A stretch of 64,000 nt of DNA from Kibdelosporangium persicum (GTDB lineage Bacteria; Actinomycetota; Actinomycetes; Mycobacteriales; Pseudonocardiaceae), in assembly GCF_013280595.1 (NCBI RefSeq), contig NZ_JAAATY010000002.1:124001-188000 (forward strand), given 5' to 3'. The notes under the pieces are model-generated. The model did not search any database. It was not told the origin of the DNA and saw only the letters and a list, made by a program, of their open reading frames with translations. Positions 18,829 through 27,357 of the stretch are shown here, one piece after another (the stretch's first letter is position 1; every line of letters starts with the position of its first letter). Position numbers and translations under genes: made by a program.

Positions 18829-18831
18829 GTT
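18826..18831 (+). promoter_or_regulatory. putative leaderless -10 (TAGGTT) overlapping the nagA stop
   Basis: TAGGTT includes the nagA stop codon TAG and is followed by 6 nt and the GTG at 18838, so the small downstream gene may have its own leaderless transcript. Confidence 0.35.
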
Positions 18832-18837
18832 GGCGGC

Positions 18838-19110
18838 GTGGCCAAGGACAAGGACCCGGAGCAGTTGCTCGCCGAGGCGTTGCGGGCGCAGGCCGTTCAG
18901 GTGAGCGGCCCGCCGGCGACCCCCGGCTACGGGTTGCTGTCCGGCGACGACCTCGGGCTGGCCGCCCGGGTGGAGACCCAGTCCCTGGCCGACGATCCGG
19001 TCACCACCGACATCCCCCGGCAACGGCTCGGCGGCTGGGCGGTGCTGCTGCTGGCGCTGTCCCTCGGCCTCGCCTGTGGCGCGGTGATCGGACTGGTCAC
19101 CGTCTTCTAG
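18838..19110 (+). CDS. Small tail-anchored hypothetical protein
   Basis: A 90-residue protein with a hydrophilic, acidic first two thirds (AKDKDPEQLLAEALRAQAVQ; VETQSLADDPVTTDIPRQRL) and one strong C-terminal membrane helix (GGWAVLLLALSLGLACGAVI). No signal peptide, so the N-terminus should face the cytoplasm. It starts 9 nt after nagA. Not recognised beyond being a typical actinobacterial small membrane protein. Confidence 0.7.
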   Translation: MAKDKDPEQLLAEALRAQAVQVSGPPATPGYGLLSGDDLGLAARVETQSLADDPVTTDIPRQRLGGWAVLLLALSLGLACGAVIGLVTVF

Positions 19111-19135
19111 CCGACCCTCCGTCCACATCGGACGG

Positions 19136-20509
19136 CTAGAACATCGACCCCGGGTTGAACAGGTTTCCCGGATCGAGCGCGTTCTTGATGGCCCGGTGGA
19201 CCCGCATGCCCACCGGGCCGATCTCGCGTTCCAGCCACTCCTGCTTGATCCTGCCGACACCGTGCTCGCCGGTGACGGTCCCGCCGAGCGCCAGCCCGAC
19301 GTCCAGGATGTCGTCGAAAGCCTTGCGGGCACGGGCGAACTCGTCCGCCGACGAGGCGTCGTAGACGATCGTCGGGTGCATGTTGCCGTCACCGGCGTGA
19401 CCGACGACCGCGATCCGCAGCCCGCACTCCTCGCTGATCCGCTCGCAGCCGGCGATGAGTTCCGCGATCCGGGTGCGCGGCACGCTGACGTCGTCGGTCA
19501 GCCAGGTTCCGTACACCTCCAAAGCGGTCAGCACCGCCCGGCGCGCCTGCAACAGCATCTGCCCCTCGGCCAGATCGTGGGTCGTGTAGGCGAGATCCGC
19601 GCCCGCGGCACGGCAGACCTGTTCGATCACTTCGAGTTCGTGCCGTGCGGCCTCACCACCGGCGTCCGACTGGCACAGCAACAACGCCGCACATCCTTTG
19701 CCGGGACCCAGTTCCGTCTTCAGGTACTCCTCGACCGCCCGGATCGACGTGGCGTCCATGATCTCCATCAGGGACGGCACCATGCCTTCCCGCACGACCC
19801 GCGACACCGCGTCGCCCGCCGCCTCGATGGTCGAGAACGCCGCGATCGTGGTGCCGGGCACCTGTGGCAAGGGGCGCAACGCGACCGTGATCTCCGTGAC
19901 GACGCCGAGCGTTCCCTCACTGCCGATGAACAACTTCGTCAGGTCGTAGCCCGCGACGCCTTTGACGGTCCGGCGGCCGGTCCGCAGCACCTCGCCGTCG
20001 GCGAGCACGACTTCCAGACCCAGCACGGAATCCGTGGTAACGCCGTACTTGACGCAACACAGACCACCCGCGTTGGTGGAGATGTTGCCGCCGATCGTGC
20101 ACCAGTCGTAACTGGACGGATCGGGCGGATAGAACAAGCCGTGCTTCTCCACCGCGCCACGGAAGTCCAGATTGACCACGCCGGGTTGCACCACGGCGAG
20201 CCGGTTGTCCGGGTCGATCTCCAGAATTTCCTTCATCCGCGCGGTCACCAGCATGACGCAGCCGTCGATCGCGTTGGCCGCACCGGTAAGCCCGCTGCCC
20301 GCGCCACGAGGCACGATCGGCACCCCGAACTCCGCGCAGGCACGGACCACCGCCTGGACTTGGGACGTGTTCGAGGGCAGCACAACCGCCAACGGCGAGC
20401 CGTGCGGCGCCAACGGCATCATGTCGTGCTCGTAGCTGCGTGTGACGTCGGGATCGGTGATCACCGCGTCCGCACCCAACTCCGCTCTCAGCCGCTCTGC
20501 CAGAGTCAC
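19136..20509 (-). CDS. FAD-linked oxidase, glycolate/D-lactate dehydrogenase GlcD-like
   Basis: A 457-residue VAO-type flavoenzyme expected to oxidise a 2-hydroxy acid. FAD-binding domain: VLPSNTSQVQAVVRACAEFG near residue 40, VPRGAGSGLTGAANA near 63, CTIGGNISTNAGGLCCVKYG near 125, KLFIGSEGTLGVVTEITVAL near 185. FAD-oxidase C domain: VVGHAGDGNMHP near 360 and GTVTGEHGVGRIKQEWLERE near 405, with NPGSMF at the end. GTG at 20509 is chosen because TACCGT lies exactly 7 nt upstream (leaderless type). The iron-sulfur partner GlcF is not adjacent. Confidence 0.93.
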   Translation of the reverse strand: MTLAERLRAELGADAVITDPDVTRSYEHDMMPLAPHGSPLAVVLPSNTSQVQAVVRACAEFGVPIVPRGAGSGLTGAANAIDGCVMLVTARMKEILEIDPDNRLAVVQPGVVNLDFRGAVEKHGLFYPPDPSSYDWCTIGGNISTNAGGLCCVKYGVTTDSVLGLEVVLADGEVLRTGRRTVKGVAGYDLTKLFIGSEGTLGVVTEITVALRPLPQVPGTTIAAFSTIEAAGDAVSRVVREGMVPSLMEIMDATSIRAVEEYLKTELGPGKGCAALLLCQSDAGGEAARHELEVIEQVCRAAGADLAYTTHDLAEGQMLLQARRAVLTALEVYGTWLTDDVSVPRTRIAELIAGCERISEECGLRIAVVGHAGDGNMHPTIVYDASSADEFARARKAFDDILDVGLALGGTVTGEHGVGRIKQEWLEREIGPVGMRVHRAIKNALDPGNLFNPGSMF

Positions 20510-20516
20510 GATGTTT

Positions 20517-20522
20517 ACGGTA
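20517..20522 (-). promoter_or_regulatory. putative leaderless -10 (TACCGT) of the GlcD-like gene
   Basis: On the minus strand TACCGT is followed by 7 nt and the GTG at 20509. Confidence 0.4.
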
Positions 20523-20639
20523 ACGCCCGGTAAGGGCATACCCCTAACAAGTCTTTCGGAGGGCAGCGAACCAGCGGTCCCCTGATCTACAGTGATAGTT
20601 GTCACGTCAAGGTCGACGAGACCTGGGGAGGCGATTCGG

Positions 20640-21584
20640 ATGGCCGAGCTACCTGCTACCCCCAGTCTGGCGAGTCGCCTGCTGGCCTTGCTGATGGTGC
20701 GCAGTCTGCGGGTGCTCGGCGGCGTGGTCCGCCCAGGATCGACTCCATTACGTGTCGTGCGTGAGGCTTTCGACGCGATCGGCCGCACACCACTGCCGCG
20801 CGGCACCAGGATCAAGCACGTCACCGCCGGCGGAGTGCCCGGTCTGCTTGTGACGGCCAAGGAAGCCCAGGGCGCGGCCGGGATCATGCTGTACATGCAC
20901 GGCGGCGGGTTCGTCTGCGGTTCGCCACGGACGCACCGCCAGCTGGCGTCCCGGATCTCCGCCTCGACCGGATTGCCCGTTCTGTTACTGGACTACCGGT
21001 TGGCGCCGGAACACCCCTTTCCGGCCGCCGCCGAGGACGCGCTCGCGGCGTACCGCTGGCTGCTGGCCGACGGGTACCAGCCGTCGCAGATCGTCGTGGG
21101 CGGCGACTCCGCGGGCGGCCACCTGACGGCGTGCCTGTTGGCGGACATCGCGAGCGAGAAGCTGCCGATGCCGTCCGCGGCGGTCATGCTGTCGCCGTTC
21201 CTCGACCTGACCGGCGCCGAGCTGGCGTCCCGGGACCTGGCACTGCGGGACCCGTTCGTCCCGCCGGACTACGCGATCTGGTGCGGCGCCGCGTACGTCG
21301 GGGAGACCATGCCCTCCCATCGCAGGCTGAACGTGCTGAAGGTGCGTAAGCGCGGCTGGCCACCGGTGCTGATCCAGGTCGGCGGCACGGAGTGCCTGCA
21401 AGTCGACTCCGAGCGGATGGCCGAGTCGTTACGGCGCGCGGGCGGTTACTGCGATCTGCAGGTATGGCCTGGCCAGGTGCACGTCTTCCACTGGTTCGCG
21501 CCGTGGCTGCCGGAGGCGAACGCCGCACTGCGGCACATCGGCGAGTTCGTCCGCGAGGTCTCGGACCAGACCGTCGCCGCATAG
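20640..21584 (+). CDS. HSL-family alpha/beta hydrolase (lipase/esterase)
   Basis: A 314-residue esterase of the hormone-sensitive-lipase family. The oxyanion motif MHGGGFVCGSPRTHR is near residue 85, the nucleophile elbow GGDSAGGHL near 155, and the catalytic His in WPGQVHVFHWF near 285; the acid is probably Asp in the preceding block. ATG at 20640 follows GGGGAGG at 8 nt. The family hydrolyses short acyl esters, and mycobacterial Lip proteins belong here. Divergent from the GlcD-like gene; TACAGT at 20588-20593 is a possible -10. Confidence 0.92.
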   Translation: MAELPATPSLASRLLALLMVRSLRVLGGVVRPGSTPLRVVREAFDAIGRTPLPRGTRIKHVTAGGVPGLLVTAKEAQGAAGIMLYMHGGGFVCGSPRTHRQLASRISASTGLPVLLLDYRLAPEHPFPAAAEDALAAYRWLLADGYQPSQIVVGGDSAGGHLTACLLADIASEKLPMPSAAVMLSPFLDLTGAELASRDLALRDPFVPPDYAIWCGAAYVGETMPSHRRLNVLKVRKRGWPPVLIQVGGTECLQVDSERMAESLRRAGGYCDLQVWPGQVHVFHWFAPWLPEANAALRHIGEFVREVSDQTVAA

Positions 21585-21699
21585 GGGGAGCGTGCGCGTG
21601 GCGTCCAGCCGCGTGCGGTCCGCTGGCCCGTGTCACGGCAGGCAGACGATTCGTTACCTAGCCGATCTCCTTTCCCCTTGAGCCGCGTGAACTCTCACG

Positions 21700-21705
21700 T
21701 ACGCT
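21700..21705 (+). promoter_or_regulatory. putative leaderless -10 (TACGCT) of dedA
   Basis: TACGCT, then 7 nt, then the GTG at 21713; identical hexamer and spacing to the sigma-factor promoter at 16941. Confidence 0.5.
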
Positions 21706-21712
21706 CCATCAG

Positions 21713-22354
21713 GTGAACCTGGTTGGCTGGCTGGCGGAGAACGGTCCGCTGATGGTCTGGCTGATCGTGCTCAGCTTCGTCTTCATCGAATGCGCGTTTG
21801 TCGTCGGTTTGTTCCTGCCGGGTGATTCCCTGCTTTTCACCGCCGGACTGGTGCTGGCCCAGCACGGCTCGCACGACGTCGAAGCGTGGGCGCTGTCCGT
21901 CACCGCGACGGTCGTCGCCGTGGCCGGCAACCAGCTCGGCTACCACATCGGCCGCAAAGCGGGAACGTCCCTGACCGGGCGGCTGGGTGGCCGGGTGCTC
22001 ACCGTGGAGCGGCTCGGCAGGGCCCGTGACTTCCTCGACCGCCGCGGCTTCTGGGCGATCGTGCTGGCCCGCTGGCTCCCGTGGGTCCGCACGCTGGCGC
22101 CGATGATCGCCGGTGCCGCCGCGATGAACCCCCGCCGGTACATGGTCGCGACCACGGTCGGCGCGGTGCTGTGGGTGCCGACGCTCGTGCTGGTCGGGTA
22201 CTACGCCGCCGGCCTGCTCACGCAGTACCCGTGGGTGGTGACCACGGCCGTCGTGGTCGGCGTCGCGTTCTTCGTGGTGGGGACCGTGTGGGGCATCTGG
22301 CGCTACCGCCAGGAGATGCGCAGGCCCGCCGAGCTCGTCCCCGTGGTCGACTAG
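21713..22354 (+). CDS. DedA-family (SNARE-associated) membrane protein
   Basis: A 213-residue integral membrane protein with about five hydrophobic segments. The DedA core is visible: VVGLFLPGDSLLFTAGLVLA, GNQLGYHIGRKAG, and RWLPWVRTLAPMIAGAAAMN with its essential arginines, then PRRYMVATTVGAVLW. DedA proteins act in lipid transport (undecaprenyl-phosphate or phospholipid scrambling) and envelope homeostasis. Matches Rv0364 near fba in M. tuberculosis. Its TAG stop lies in the CTAG target-site copy at the left end of the MITE-like element. Confidence 0.92.
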   Translation: MNLVGWLAENGPLMVWLIVLSFVFIECAFVVGLFLPGDSLLFTAGLVLAQHGSHDVEAWALSVTATVVAVAGNQLGYHIGRKAGTSLTGRLGGRVLTVERLGRARDFLDRRGFWAIVLARWLPWVRTLAPMIAGAAAMNPRRYMVATTVGAVLWVPTLVLVGYYAAGLLTQYPWVVTTAVVVGVAFFVVGTVWGIWRYRQEMRRPAELVPVVD

Positions 22355-22518
22355 GTCGTGTTTCGAATGTCCCGGTCGATGAGAGTCGGGATCGGGGCGG
22401 TTCCTGGCGTCGCCGCGGGATCGCCGCGAATACTGGTTGTCTTTGGGCGGTCCCGCGGTGGCGTCAGGGGCCGCATCCGGCCCGGCTATCGCGATCGGGC
22501 ATTTGAAACACGACCTAG
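22351..22518. mobile_element. MITE-like element (160 bp core) flanked by CTAG target duplications
   Basis: The core 22355-22514 has terminal inverted repeats: left GGTCGTGTTTCGAATG..., right (read inward on the other strand) GGTCGTGTTTCAAATG...; the first 11 nt are identical and similarity extends about 24 nt with one gap. CTAG flanks both ends (22351-22354 and 22515-22518). There is no room for a transposase, so it is non-autonomous. CTAG/TA targets and this type of end suggest mobilisation by an IS5-like transposase (inference). Both flanking genes use the duplicated CTAG for their stop codons. Confidence 0.75.
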
Positions 22519-22922
22519 GGCTTCTCCGCCCAGAGCACCAGCTGGATGCCGTCCGGGTCGCGCAGGGCGACCACGGACTTGCCCGCGCTCTGCTCCTCGG
22601 TGATCGGCGAGTACATCACGCCGTGTTCGTCGAGCCGGTCGGTCCACTCGGTCAGGCAGCCCTCGTCCGGCACGGAGAACGACAGGTGGTCCAGCCCGGG
22701 TCTCTTCTCGTCGAACACGTTGCCCGCCGCGTACGGGTGCTGGACCAGGGTGAGCGCGAAACCGTCGCCTGGGCCCCGCAGGAACACCTTGCGGACACCG
22801 AGGGCGTCCTCGTCGAGCGTGCCGACCACGCTGAACCCGAGGACCCGCTCGTACCAGGGGACACTGCGGTCCACGTCGGTCACGGTCAGCGCGATGTGAT
22901 GCACGCCGCTCAACGTGGGCAT
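22515..22922 (-). CDS. VOC-family (glyoxalase/dioxygenase-like) protein
   Basis: A 135-residue two-module VOC protein. SGVHHIALTVTDVDRSVPWY supplies the first metal His, GLDHLSFSVPD the second-module His, and VVALRDPDGIQLVLWAE the terminal Glu-containing strand. This fits a glyoxalase I/extradiol-dioxygenase-superfamily metal protein with unknown substrate. ATG at 22922 follows AAGGACGGA. The stop codon is provided by the right-hand CTAG copy of the MITE-like element. Confidence 0.9.
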   Translation of the reverse strand: MPTLSGVHHIALTVTDVDRSVPWYERVLGFSVVGTLDEDALGVRKVFLRGPGDGFALTLVQHPYAAGNVFDEKRPGLDHLSFSVPDEGCLTEWTDRLDEHGVMYSPITEEQSAGKSVVALRDPDGIQLVLWAEKP

Positions 22923-23056
22923 TTCGGTCCGTCCTTTCGTGCGGCCACTACAGATCGGGGGAAAGGCCGCTCCGCCAATAGTGCCGCACGACTGTCTACA
23001 AATCCGGCGTCGTGAGCACGCTGTTATAGGACATTCCACACCGCGAGATGTGCCCG

Positions 23057-23665
23057 CTAGTCCCGTAGCACGAGATCCGCGCGTTCCGCCGTCGCATTGA
23101 TCACGGTTGCGTTGCGTTCATCGGACCCCAACGCTCTGTCACGAGCCTCCTCGGCGCTGCGGCCGAACGCCTCGTGCCGCGCGATCAGCCTGCGGTGCCG
23201 TTCGCCCTCGTCGAGATCGAGGAACCAGACCTCGTCCAGCAGGTCACGCACCGCACCCCACGGCTTGTCCGGCACCAGCAGGTAGTTGCCCTCGGTGACG
23301 ACCAGCCTGGTCTCCGGGAAGACCGGGACCGCGCACGCGACCGGTTCCTCGATCTCCCGGCGGAACTCCGGCGCGTACACCACCTCGTCGGCCTGGTCTC
23401 GCAGTCTGCGCAGCAGATCGACGTACCCGGCGCCGTCGAAGGTGTCCAGCGCGCCCTTGCGCTCGGTGCGGCCCAGCCGTTCCAGCTCCACCTGGGCCAG
23501 GTGGAAGCCGTCCATGCCGACGTAGACCGCCTGGTCACCGAGTGCTTCGACGATCCGGCTCGCCAGCGTCGACTTGCCCGCGCCCGGCGCGCCGCAGATC
23601 CCGAGCATGGCCCGGTCCTTGGCGGCCAGCGCCCGTGCGCGGTCGACCAGTTCAGCGAAGTTCAT
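23057..23665 (-). CDS. P-loop nucleoside/sugar kinase (FrcK/uridine-kinase-like)
   Basis: A 202-residue kinase with Walker A at GICGAPGAGKSTLASRIVEA (near 22), the substrate-site motif VGMDGFHLAQVELER, VTEGNYLLVPDKPWGAVRDL near 125 and a lid with RHRRLIARHEAFGR. This is the PRK/uridine/pantothenate-kinase-like family that includes FrcK, the kinase of rhizobial frcBCAK fructose/mannose/ribose uptake operons. It is the last gene of the sugar ABC operon here and overlaps the PfkB gene by 14 nt, so a sugar-related substrate is likely (inference). Confidence 0.88.
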   Translation of the reverse strand: MNFAELVDRARALAAKDRAMLGICGAPGAGKSTLASRIVEALGDQAVYVGMDGFHLAQVELERLGRTERKGALDTFDGAGYVDLLRRLRDQADEVVYAPEFRREIEEPVACAVPVFPETRLVVTEGNYLLVPDKPWGAVRDLLDEVWFLDLDEGERHRRLIARHEAFGRSAEEARDRALGSDERNATVINATAERADLVLRD

Positions 23666-24458
23666 CGCGCCAGCTCGCTCCTTCGTGCTGTACCCGCAGA
23701 CCGGCGATTCGGTTGGCGTAGCGGATCAAATCGGGCATGTCGGCGGTTTCGGGCACCCGGCCGAGCCGGGACACGCCGAGCGTGAGCGCGCCGTGCCAGA
23801 CGTCGCCCGCGCCCGCGGTGTCCCTGGCTTCCACTTGCGGCACAGGCACTTCCCCATGGTCGGATCCGACGAACCACTGCACCGGCTCCGGTCCGTACGT
23901 GCGTGTCACCACCGGGCAGTCGACGGGATCCTGGAACGCCGACGAGCACGCGCACACGTCGACCATCGGCAGCAGTTCGTCGAACACCGCCTTGCGGCTG
24001 CCCGCGTCCAGGATCACCGGCACGTCGGCGCGGGCGGCCTTGAGCGCCAGGGCCGGGTGATGCCCGTCGAGCAACACCGTGTCCACATCAGACAGTTCGA
24101 CGTCAGCGTCCGCCGTTATGCCCGAAGCGTTGTGCGAGACGACGGTCCGTTCACCGTCGGCGTCACGCACGGAGACCGCACTCACCGCGGGCGGCTCGAC
24201 ACGATCCGGCACGACGTCGACCACTTCGACGCCGTAGCGTTCAAGATCGCGCCTTGCCAAGTCCGCCAAGGGATGCGAGCCCAGGACGGTCACCAGGCGA
24301 ACGTGCCCGCCGAGCGCGGCGATGGTGATCGCCGCGTTCGCCGCCGGTCCGCCCGCCACCAGTTCCACCGAACTGGACTGCACTTTCTGGCCTGGCACGG
24401 GCAGCACGTCCACCCGCTGGACAAGGTCCACTGTGCACAGACCGACCGTCAGGATCAA
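23652..24458 (-). CDS. PfkB-family carbohydrate kinase
   Basis: A 268-residue ribokinase-fold kinase. Family motif 1 is VELVAGGPAANAAITIAALG near residue 31; motif 2 is RDTAGAGDVWHGALTLGVSR near 218, containing the anion hole and catalytic Asp. TVLLDGHHPALALKAAR and VILDAGSR lie between. It probably phosphorylates the sugar imported by the ABC system whose genes precede it: its ATG overlaps the ATPase stop as ATGA. Having a PfkB and an FrcK-like kinase in one operon is noteworthy. Confidence 0.92.
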   Translation of the reverse strand: MILTVGLCTVDLVQRVDVLPVPGQKVQSSSVELVAGGPAANAAITIAALGGHVRLVTVLGSHPLADLARRDLERYGVEVVDVVPDRVEPPAVSAVSVRDADGERTVVSHNASGITADADVELSDVDTVLLDGHHPALALKAARADVPVILDAGSRKAVFDELLPMVDVCACSSAFQDPVDCPVVTRTYGPEPVQWFVGSDHGEVPVPQVEARDTAGAGDVWHGALTLGVSRLGRVPETADMPDLIRYANRIAGLRVQHEGASWRDELR

Positions 24459-25258
24459 CGGTTGAGTCCCGTGGTCACGCCGACTTCCTCGATCGTGCCG
24501 TCCTCGCCCATCCGCAGCGCGCCGGTCAGCAGGCCGACGACCTCGTTCATCGAGTGTGTCCCCGGCGAGACGACCGCGACCCGCCTGCCCAGCCGGTGCA
24601 CGTGGACCCGGTCGGCGATCTCGAAGACGTGCGGCATGTTGTGGCTGATCAGGACCACCGGCAGGCCGCGGTCCCTGATCCGGCCGATCAGTTCGAGCAC
24701 CTTGGCGGATTCCGCGACACCCAGGGCGGCCGTCGGCTCGTCCATGATCACGACCCGGGTCCCGAACGCGGCCGCACGCGCGACCGCGACCGCCTGCCTT
24801 TGCCCACCGGACAACGTCTCCACCGGCTGGGTCATCGACTTGATGTTGATCCCGAGGTCGTCGAGCACGCTGCGGGCCTCGGCACGCATACCCTTCGAGT
24901 CCAGCAGCCGGAACACCGCGCCGAGCACGCCCGGACGCCGTTTCTCCCGGCCCAGGAACATGTTCGTGGCGATGTCCTGCGCCTGGGCGAGCGCCAGGTC
25001 CTGGTAGACGGTCTCGATGCCGTGCCTGCGGGCGTCCAGCGGGCCGTGGAAGTGCACCCGTTCACCGTTGACGTGGATCTCGCCCTCGTCCGGGATCACC
25101 GCGCCGGACAGGGTTTTGATCAACGTGGACTTGCCCGCGCCGTTGTCGCCGACCACCGCGAGCACCTCGCCGGGCCGCAGGTCGAAGTCGGCGCCGTCCA
25201 TCGCGGTCACCCGGCCGTACCGTTTGACCAGGCCTTTCGCCGCCAATACCGGAGTCAT
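24455..25258 (-). CDS. Sugar ABC transporter ATP-binding protein (single-domain, FrcA-like)
   Basis: Energises monosaccharide uptake. The 267-residue protein has one nucleotide-binding domain: Walker A VVGDNGAGKSTLIKTLSGAV near 36, the signature ETLSGGQRQAVAVARAAAFG near 145, Walker B VVIMDEPTAALGV near 168 and the switch His in LISHNMPHVF. Most CUT2 sugar ATPases (RbsA, AraG) have two tandem domains of about 500 residues; a single-domain form is typical of FrcA. ATG at 25258 overlaps the permease stop as ATGA. Confidence 0.94.
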   Translation of the reverse strand: MTPVLAAKGLVKRYGRVTAMDGADFDLRPGEVLAVVGDNGAGKSTLIKTLSGAVIPDEGEIHVNGERVHFHGPLDARRHGIETVYQDLALAQAQDIATNMFLGREKRRPGVLGAVFRLLDSKGMRAEARSVLDDLGINIKSMTQPVETLSGGQRQAVAVARAAAFGTRVVIMDEPTAALGVAESAKVLELIGRIRDRGLPVVLISHNMPHVFEIADRVHVHRLGRRVAVVSPGTHSMNEVVGLLTGALRMGEDGTIEEVGVTTGLNR

Positions 25259-26241
25259 CGCTGCCTCCCCCGGGAGAACCGGTCCACCGCGACCGCCGCG
25301 ATCACGAGCACGCCCGTGGCCACGTCCTGGTACAGGTTGTCGATCCCGGCCTGGGTCAGCCCGCTGCGAAGCACCGCCACGATCAACGCGCCGATCAGCG
25401 TGCCGATCACGCTGCCGCGCCCGCCGAAGAGGCTCGTCCCGCCGATGACGACGGCCGTGATCGAGTCGAGGTTGCCGAGCTGGAACGCGTTCGGGTCCGC
25501 GTTCGGCACGCGCCCCAACGCCTGCCAGGCCGCGATTCCGTAGATCACGCCCGCGACGAGGTACACGCCGAGCAGGCTGCGGCGCACGTGGATGCCGGAC
25601 AGGCGCGCGGCCTCCGGGTCGTTGCCGACCGCGTAGACGTGCTTGCCCCAAGCGGTCCGCGTCAGCGCGTACCAGACCCCGAGGTACATCACCAGCATCA
25701 GGACCATGCCGAACGTGACTTCGATCTGGCCGAACAGGTACTGCTTCTGGCCGAGGAAGCCGAGCGTGTCGTCGGTGACCGGGAAGCTCTGCCCGGAGGC
25801 GTAGATCCGGCTCACCGCGGTCACGATGGTCAGCATGCCGAGCGTGACGATGAACGGCGGCAACCGGAAACCGGTCACGATGCCACCGGTCACCGCGCCG
25901 ATCGCCGCCGCCACAACGATTCCGAGCAACAACGCGACGATCCCCGGCATGCCCGACTCAAGGGTCAGCCTGGCCATCAGCAGCGTCGCGAACACCGCGA
26001 TCGCCGCGTTGGCCAGGTCGATGCCGCCGGTCAGGATCACCAACGTCTGGCCGAGCGCCAGCGTGCCGATCACCAGCGACTGCTGGACGACCAGGGACAG
26101 GTTGTCCACGTTGAGGAAGGTGTCGGTGGTGACCGAGAAGACCACCACCGCCACGGCCAACGCGATCGCCGGGCCGATCGCCGGGGTGCGCAGGATGAAT
26201 TCGCTGCGCTCCTTGAAACCGCGTTCGTGAATGGTGCTCAT
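25255..26241 (-). CDS. Sugar ABC transporter permease (BPD_transp_2, FrcC/RbsC-like)
   Basis: Membrane channel of the CUT2 importer. 328 residues with about ten hydrophobic segments; the family hallmarks IGTLALGQTLVILTGGIDLA near 75, FIVTLGMLTIVTAVSRIYAS near 145 and AVVIGGTSLFGGRGSVIGTL near 265 are all present. The ATG at 26241 gives a 35-residue cytoplasmic N-terminus before the first span. It lies 4 bp after the binding-protein gene and overlaps the ATPase gene by 4 nt. Confidence 0.94.
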   Translation of the reverse strand: MSTIHERGFKERSEFILRTPAIGPAIALAVAVVVFSVTTDTFLNVDNLSLVVQQSLVIGTLALGQTLVILTGGIDLANAAIAVFATLLMARLTLESGMPGIVALLLGIVVAAAIGAVTGGIVTGFRLPPFIVTLGMLTIVTAVSRIYASGQSFPVTDDTLGFLGQKQYLFGQIEVTFGMVLMLVMYLGVWYALTRTAWGKHVYAVGNDPEAARLSGIHVRRSLLGVYLVAGVIYGIAAWQALGRVPNADPNAFQLGNLDSITAVVIGGTSLFGGRGSVIGTLIGALIVAVLRSGLTQAGIDNLYQDVATGVLVIAAVAVDRFSRGRQR

Positions 26242-26245
26242 CGGC

Positions 26246-27250
26246 TCAGCCCCAGCAGTTCTGCAAGCCCCACGCGGTGTCCTGGCTCTGGATTCCGGCA
26301 ACCGGCTTGTCGGTGATCACGGTGACGCCCGTGTTCACGAATCCGGACGGCTTCTTGCCGGATTTGCCGAATTCCACCGCGGCCTGCACACCCTGCGCCG
26401 CCATTTTCTTCGGGAACTGCATCACGGTCGCCACGACTTTGCCGTCCTTGACGTCGGTGACGCCCTGGCAGGAACCGTCGATCGAGCCGATCACGACCTG
26501 GCCCGCGATTCCCTTCGCCTGCAACGCGCCGTAGGCACCGCGTGCGGCGGGCTCGTTGAGCGTGTAGACGGCGGTGATCGAGGCGTCGCGCTGCAGCAGG
26601 TTCTCGGTCGCCGTCTGCGCCTTGTTCTGCTCGCCGTTGGTCGCCTCGACGCCGAGGATCGCCGGGTCACCGTCCTTCAGGCCCATACCCTGGAGGAACC
26701 CGTTGTGGCGCTGCTCGCTCACGGTCGAGCCGGGCGTGCCGTCGAGCATGATCACCTTCGGTGCCTTGCCCGCCAGCGCGGCCTTCACGTACGTGCCCTG
26801 CATCCGGCCGGCCTCGGTGTTGTCGCTGGCGAACGTGGCGTCGACGGCGTCCTTCGGTTCGGTCTCGGTGTCCAGCGCGATCACCAGAACACCCCGGTCA
26901 CGAGCGTTCTTGATGGCGCCGAGGATGCCGGTCGAGTTGCTGGGCGTGATCATGATCGTCTTCGCGCCCTGCTGGACCAGGTTCTCGATCGCGGCGACCT
27001 GACCTTCGTTGTCGCCGTCGAACTTGCCCGCCAGCGCGATCAGCTCCGCGCCCAAGCGGTCGGCCTCGGCTTTCGCGGAGTCGCGCAGGGCCACGAAGTA
27101 CGGGTTGGAGTCGGTCTTGGTCACGAGACCGACCTTGATCCTGCCGCCATCGGCGGGTTGGTCACCACTTCCGGTCTTCTGGCTGGTACAACCACTCGCG
27201 GCGAACGCGAGCAGACCGGCGGCGATGATGGCGAGACCACGTCGTCCCAT
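26246..27250 (-). CDS. Sugar ABC transporter substrate-binding lipoprotein
   Basis: A 334-residue Peripla_BP_4 receptor. ATG at 27250 has AGGAGG 6 nt upstream and gives MGRRGLAIIAAGLLAFAASGC, a lipoprotein signal with lipid attachment at Cys21; the ATG at 27268 is not supported by an RBS. KVGLVTKTDSNPYFVALRDS, TIMITPSNSTGILGAIKNAR, VIALDTETEPKDAVDATFAS and SIDGSCQGVTDVKDGKVVAT follow the ribose/fructose-binding-protein pattern. First gene of the sugar operon; the LacI palindrome lies in its promoter. Confidence 0.94.
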   Translation of the reverse strand: MGRRGLAIIAAGLLAFAASGCTSQKTGSGDQPADGGRIKVGLVTKTDSNPYFVALRDSAKAEADRLGAELIALAGKFDGDNEGQVAAIENLVQQGAKTIMITPSNSTGILGAIKNARDRGVLVIALDTETEPKDAVDATFASDNTEAGRMQGTYVKAALAGKAPKVIMLDGTPGSTVSEQRHNGFLQGMGLKDGDPAILGVEATNGEQNKAQTATENLLQRDASITAVYTLNEPAARGAYGALQAKGIAGQVVIGSIDGSCQGVTDVKDGKVVATVMQFPKKMAAQGVQAAVEFGKSGKKPSGFVNTGVTVITDKPVAGIQSQDTAWGLQNCWG

Positions 27251-27309
27251 GACTTCCCTCCTAGGCATGCCTGGTTGCGGGGAAGCTAATGATTCACTTA
27301 GCCTGTCGC

Positions 27310-27329
27310 AACCGTTTGCGCAAACGCTT
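27310..27329. promoter_or_regulatory. LacI operator, perfect palindrome
   Basis: CGTTTGCGCAAACG (27313-27326) is a perfect 14-bp palindrome with the central CG of LacI/PurR-type operators; symmetry extends to AA/TT at the ends with one mismatched pair. It sits between the divergent sugar operon (start 27250) and lacI (start 27358) and can control both. Confidence 0.8.
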
Positions 27330-27357
27330 GGCCTTGTTTGCTGACAGGGAGACTCAC

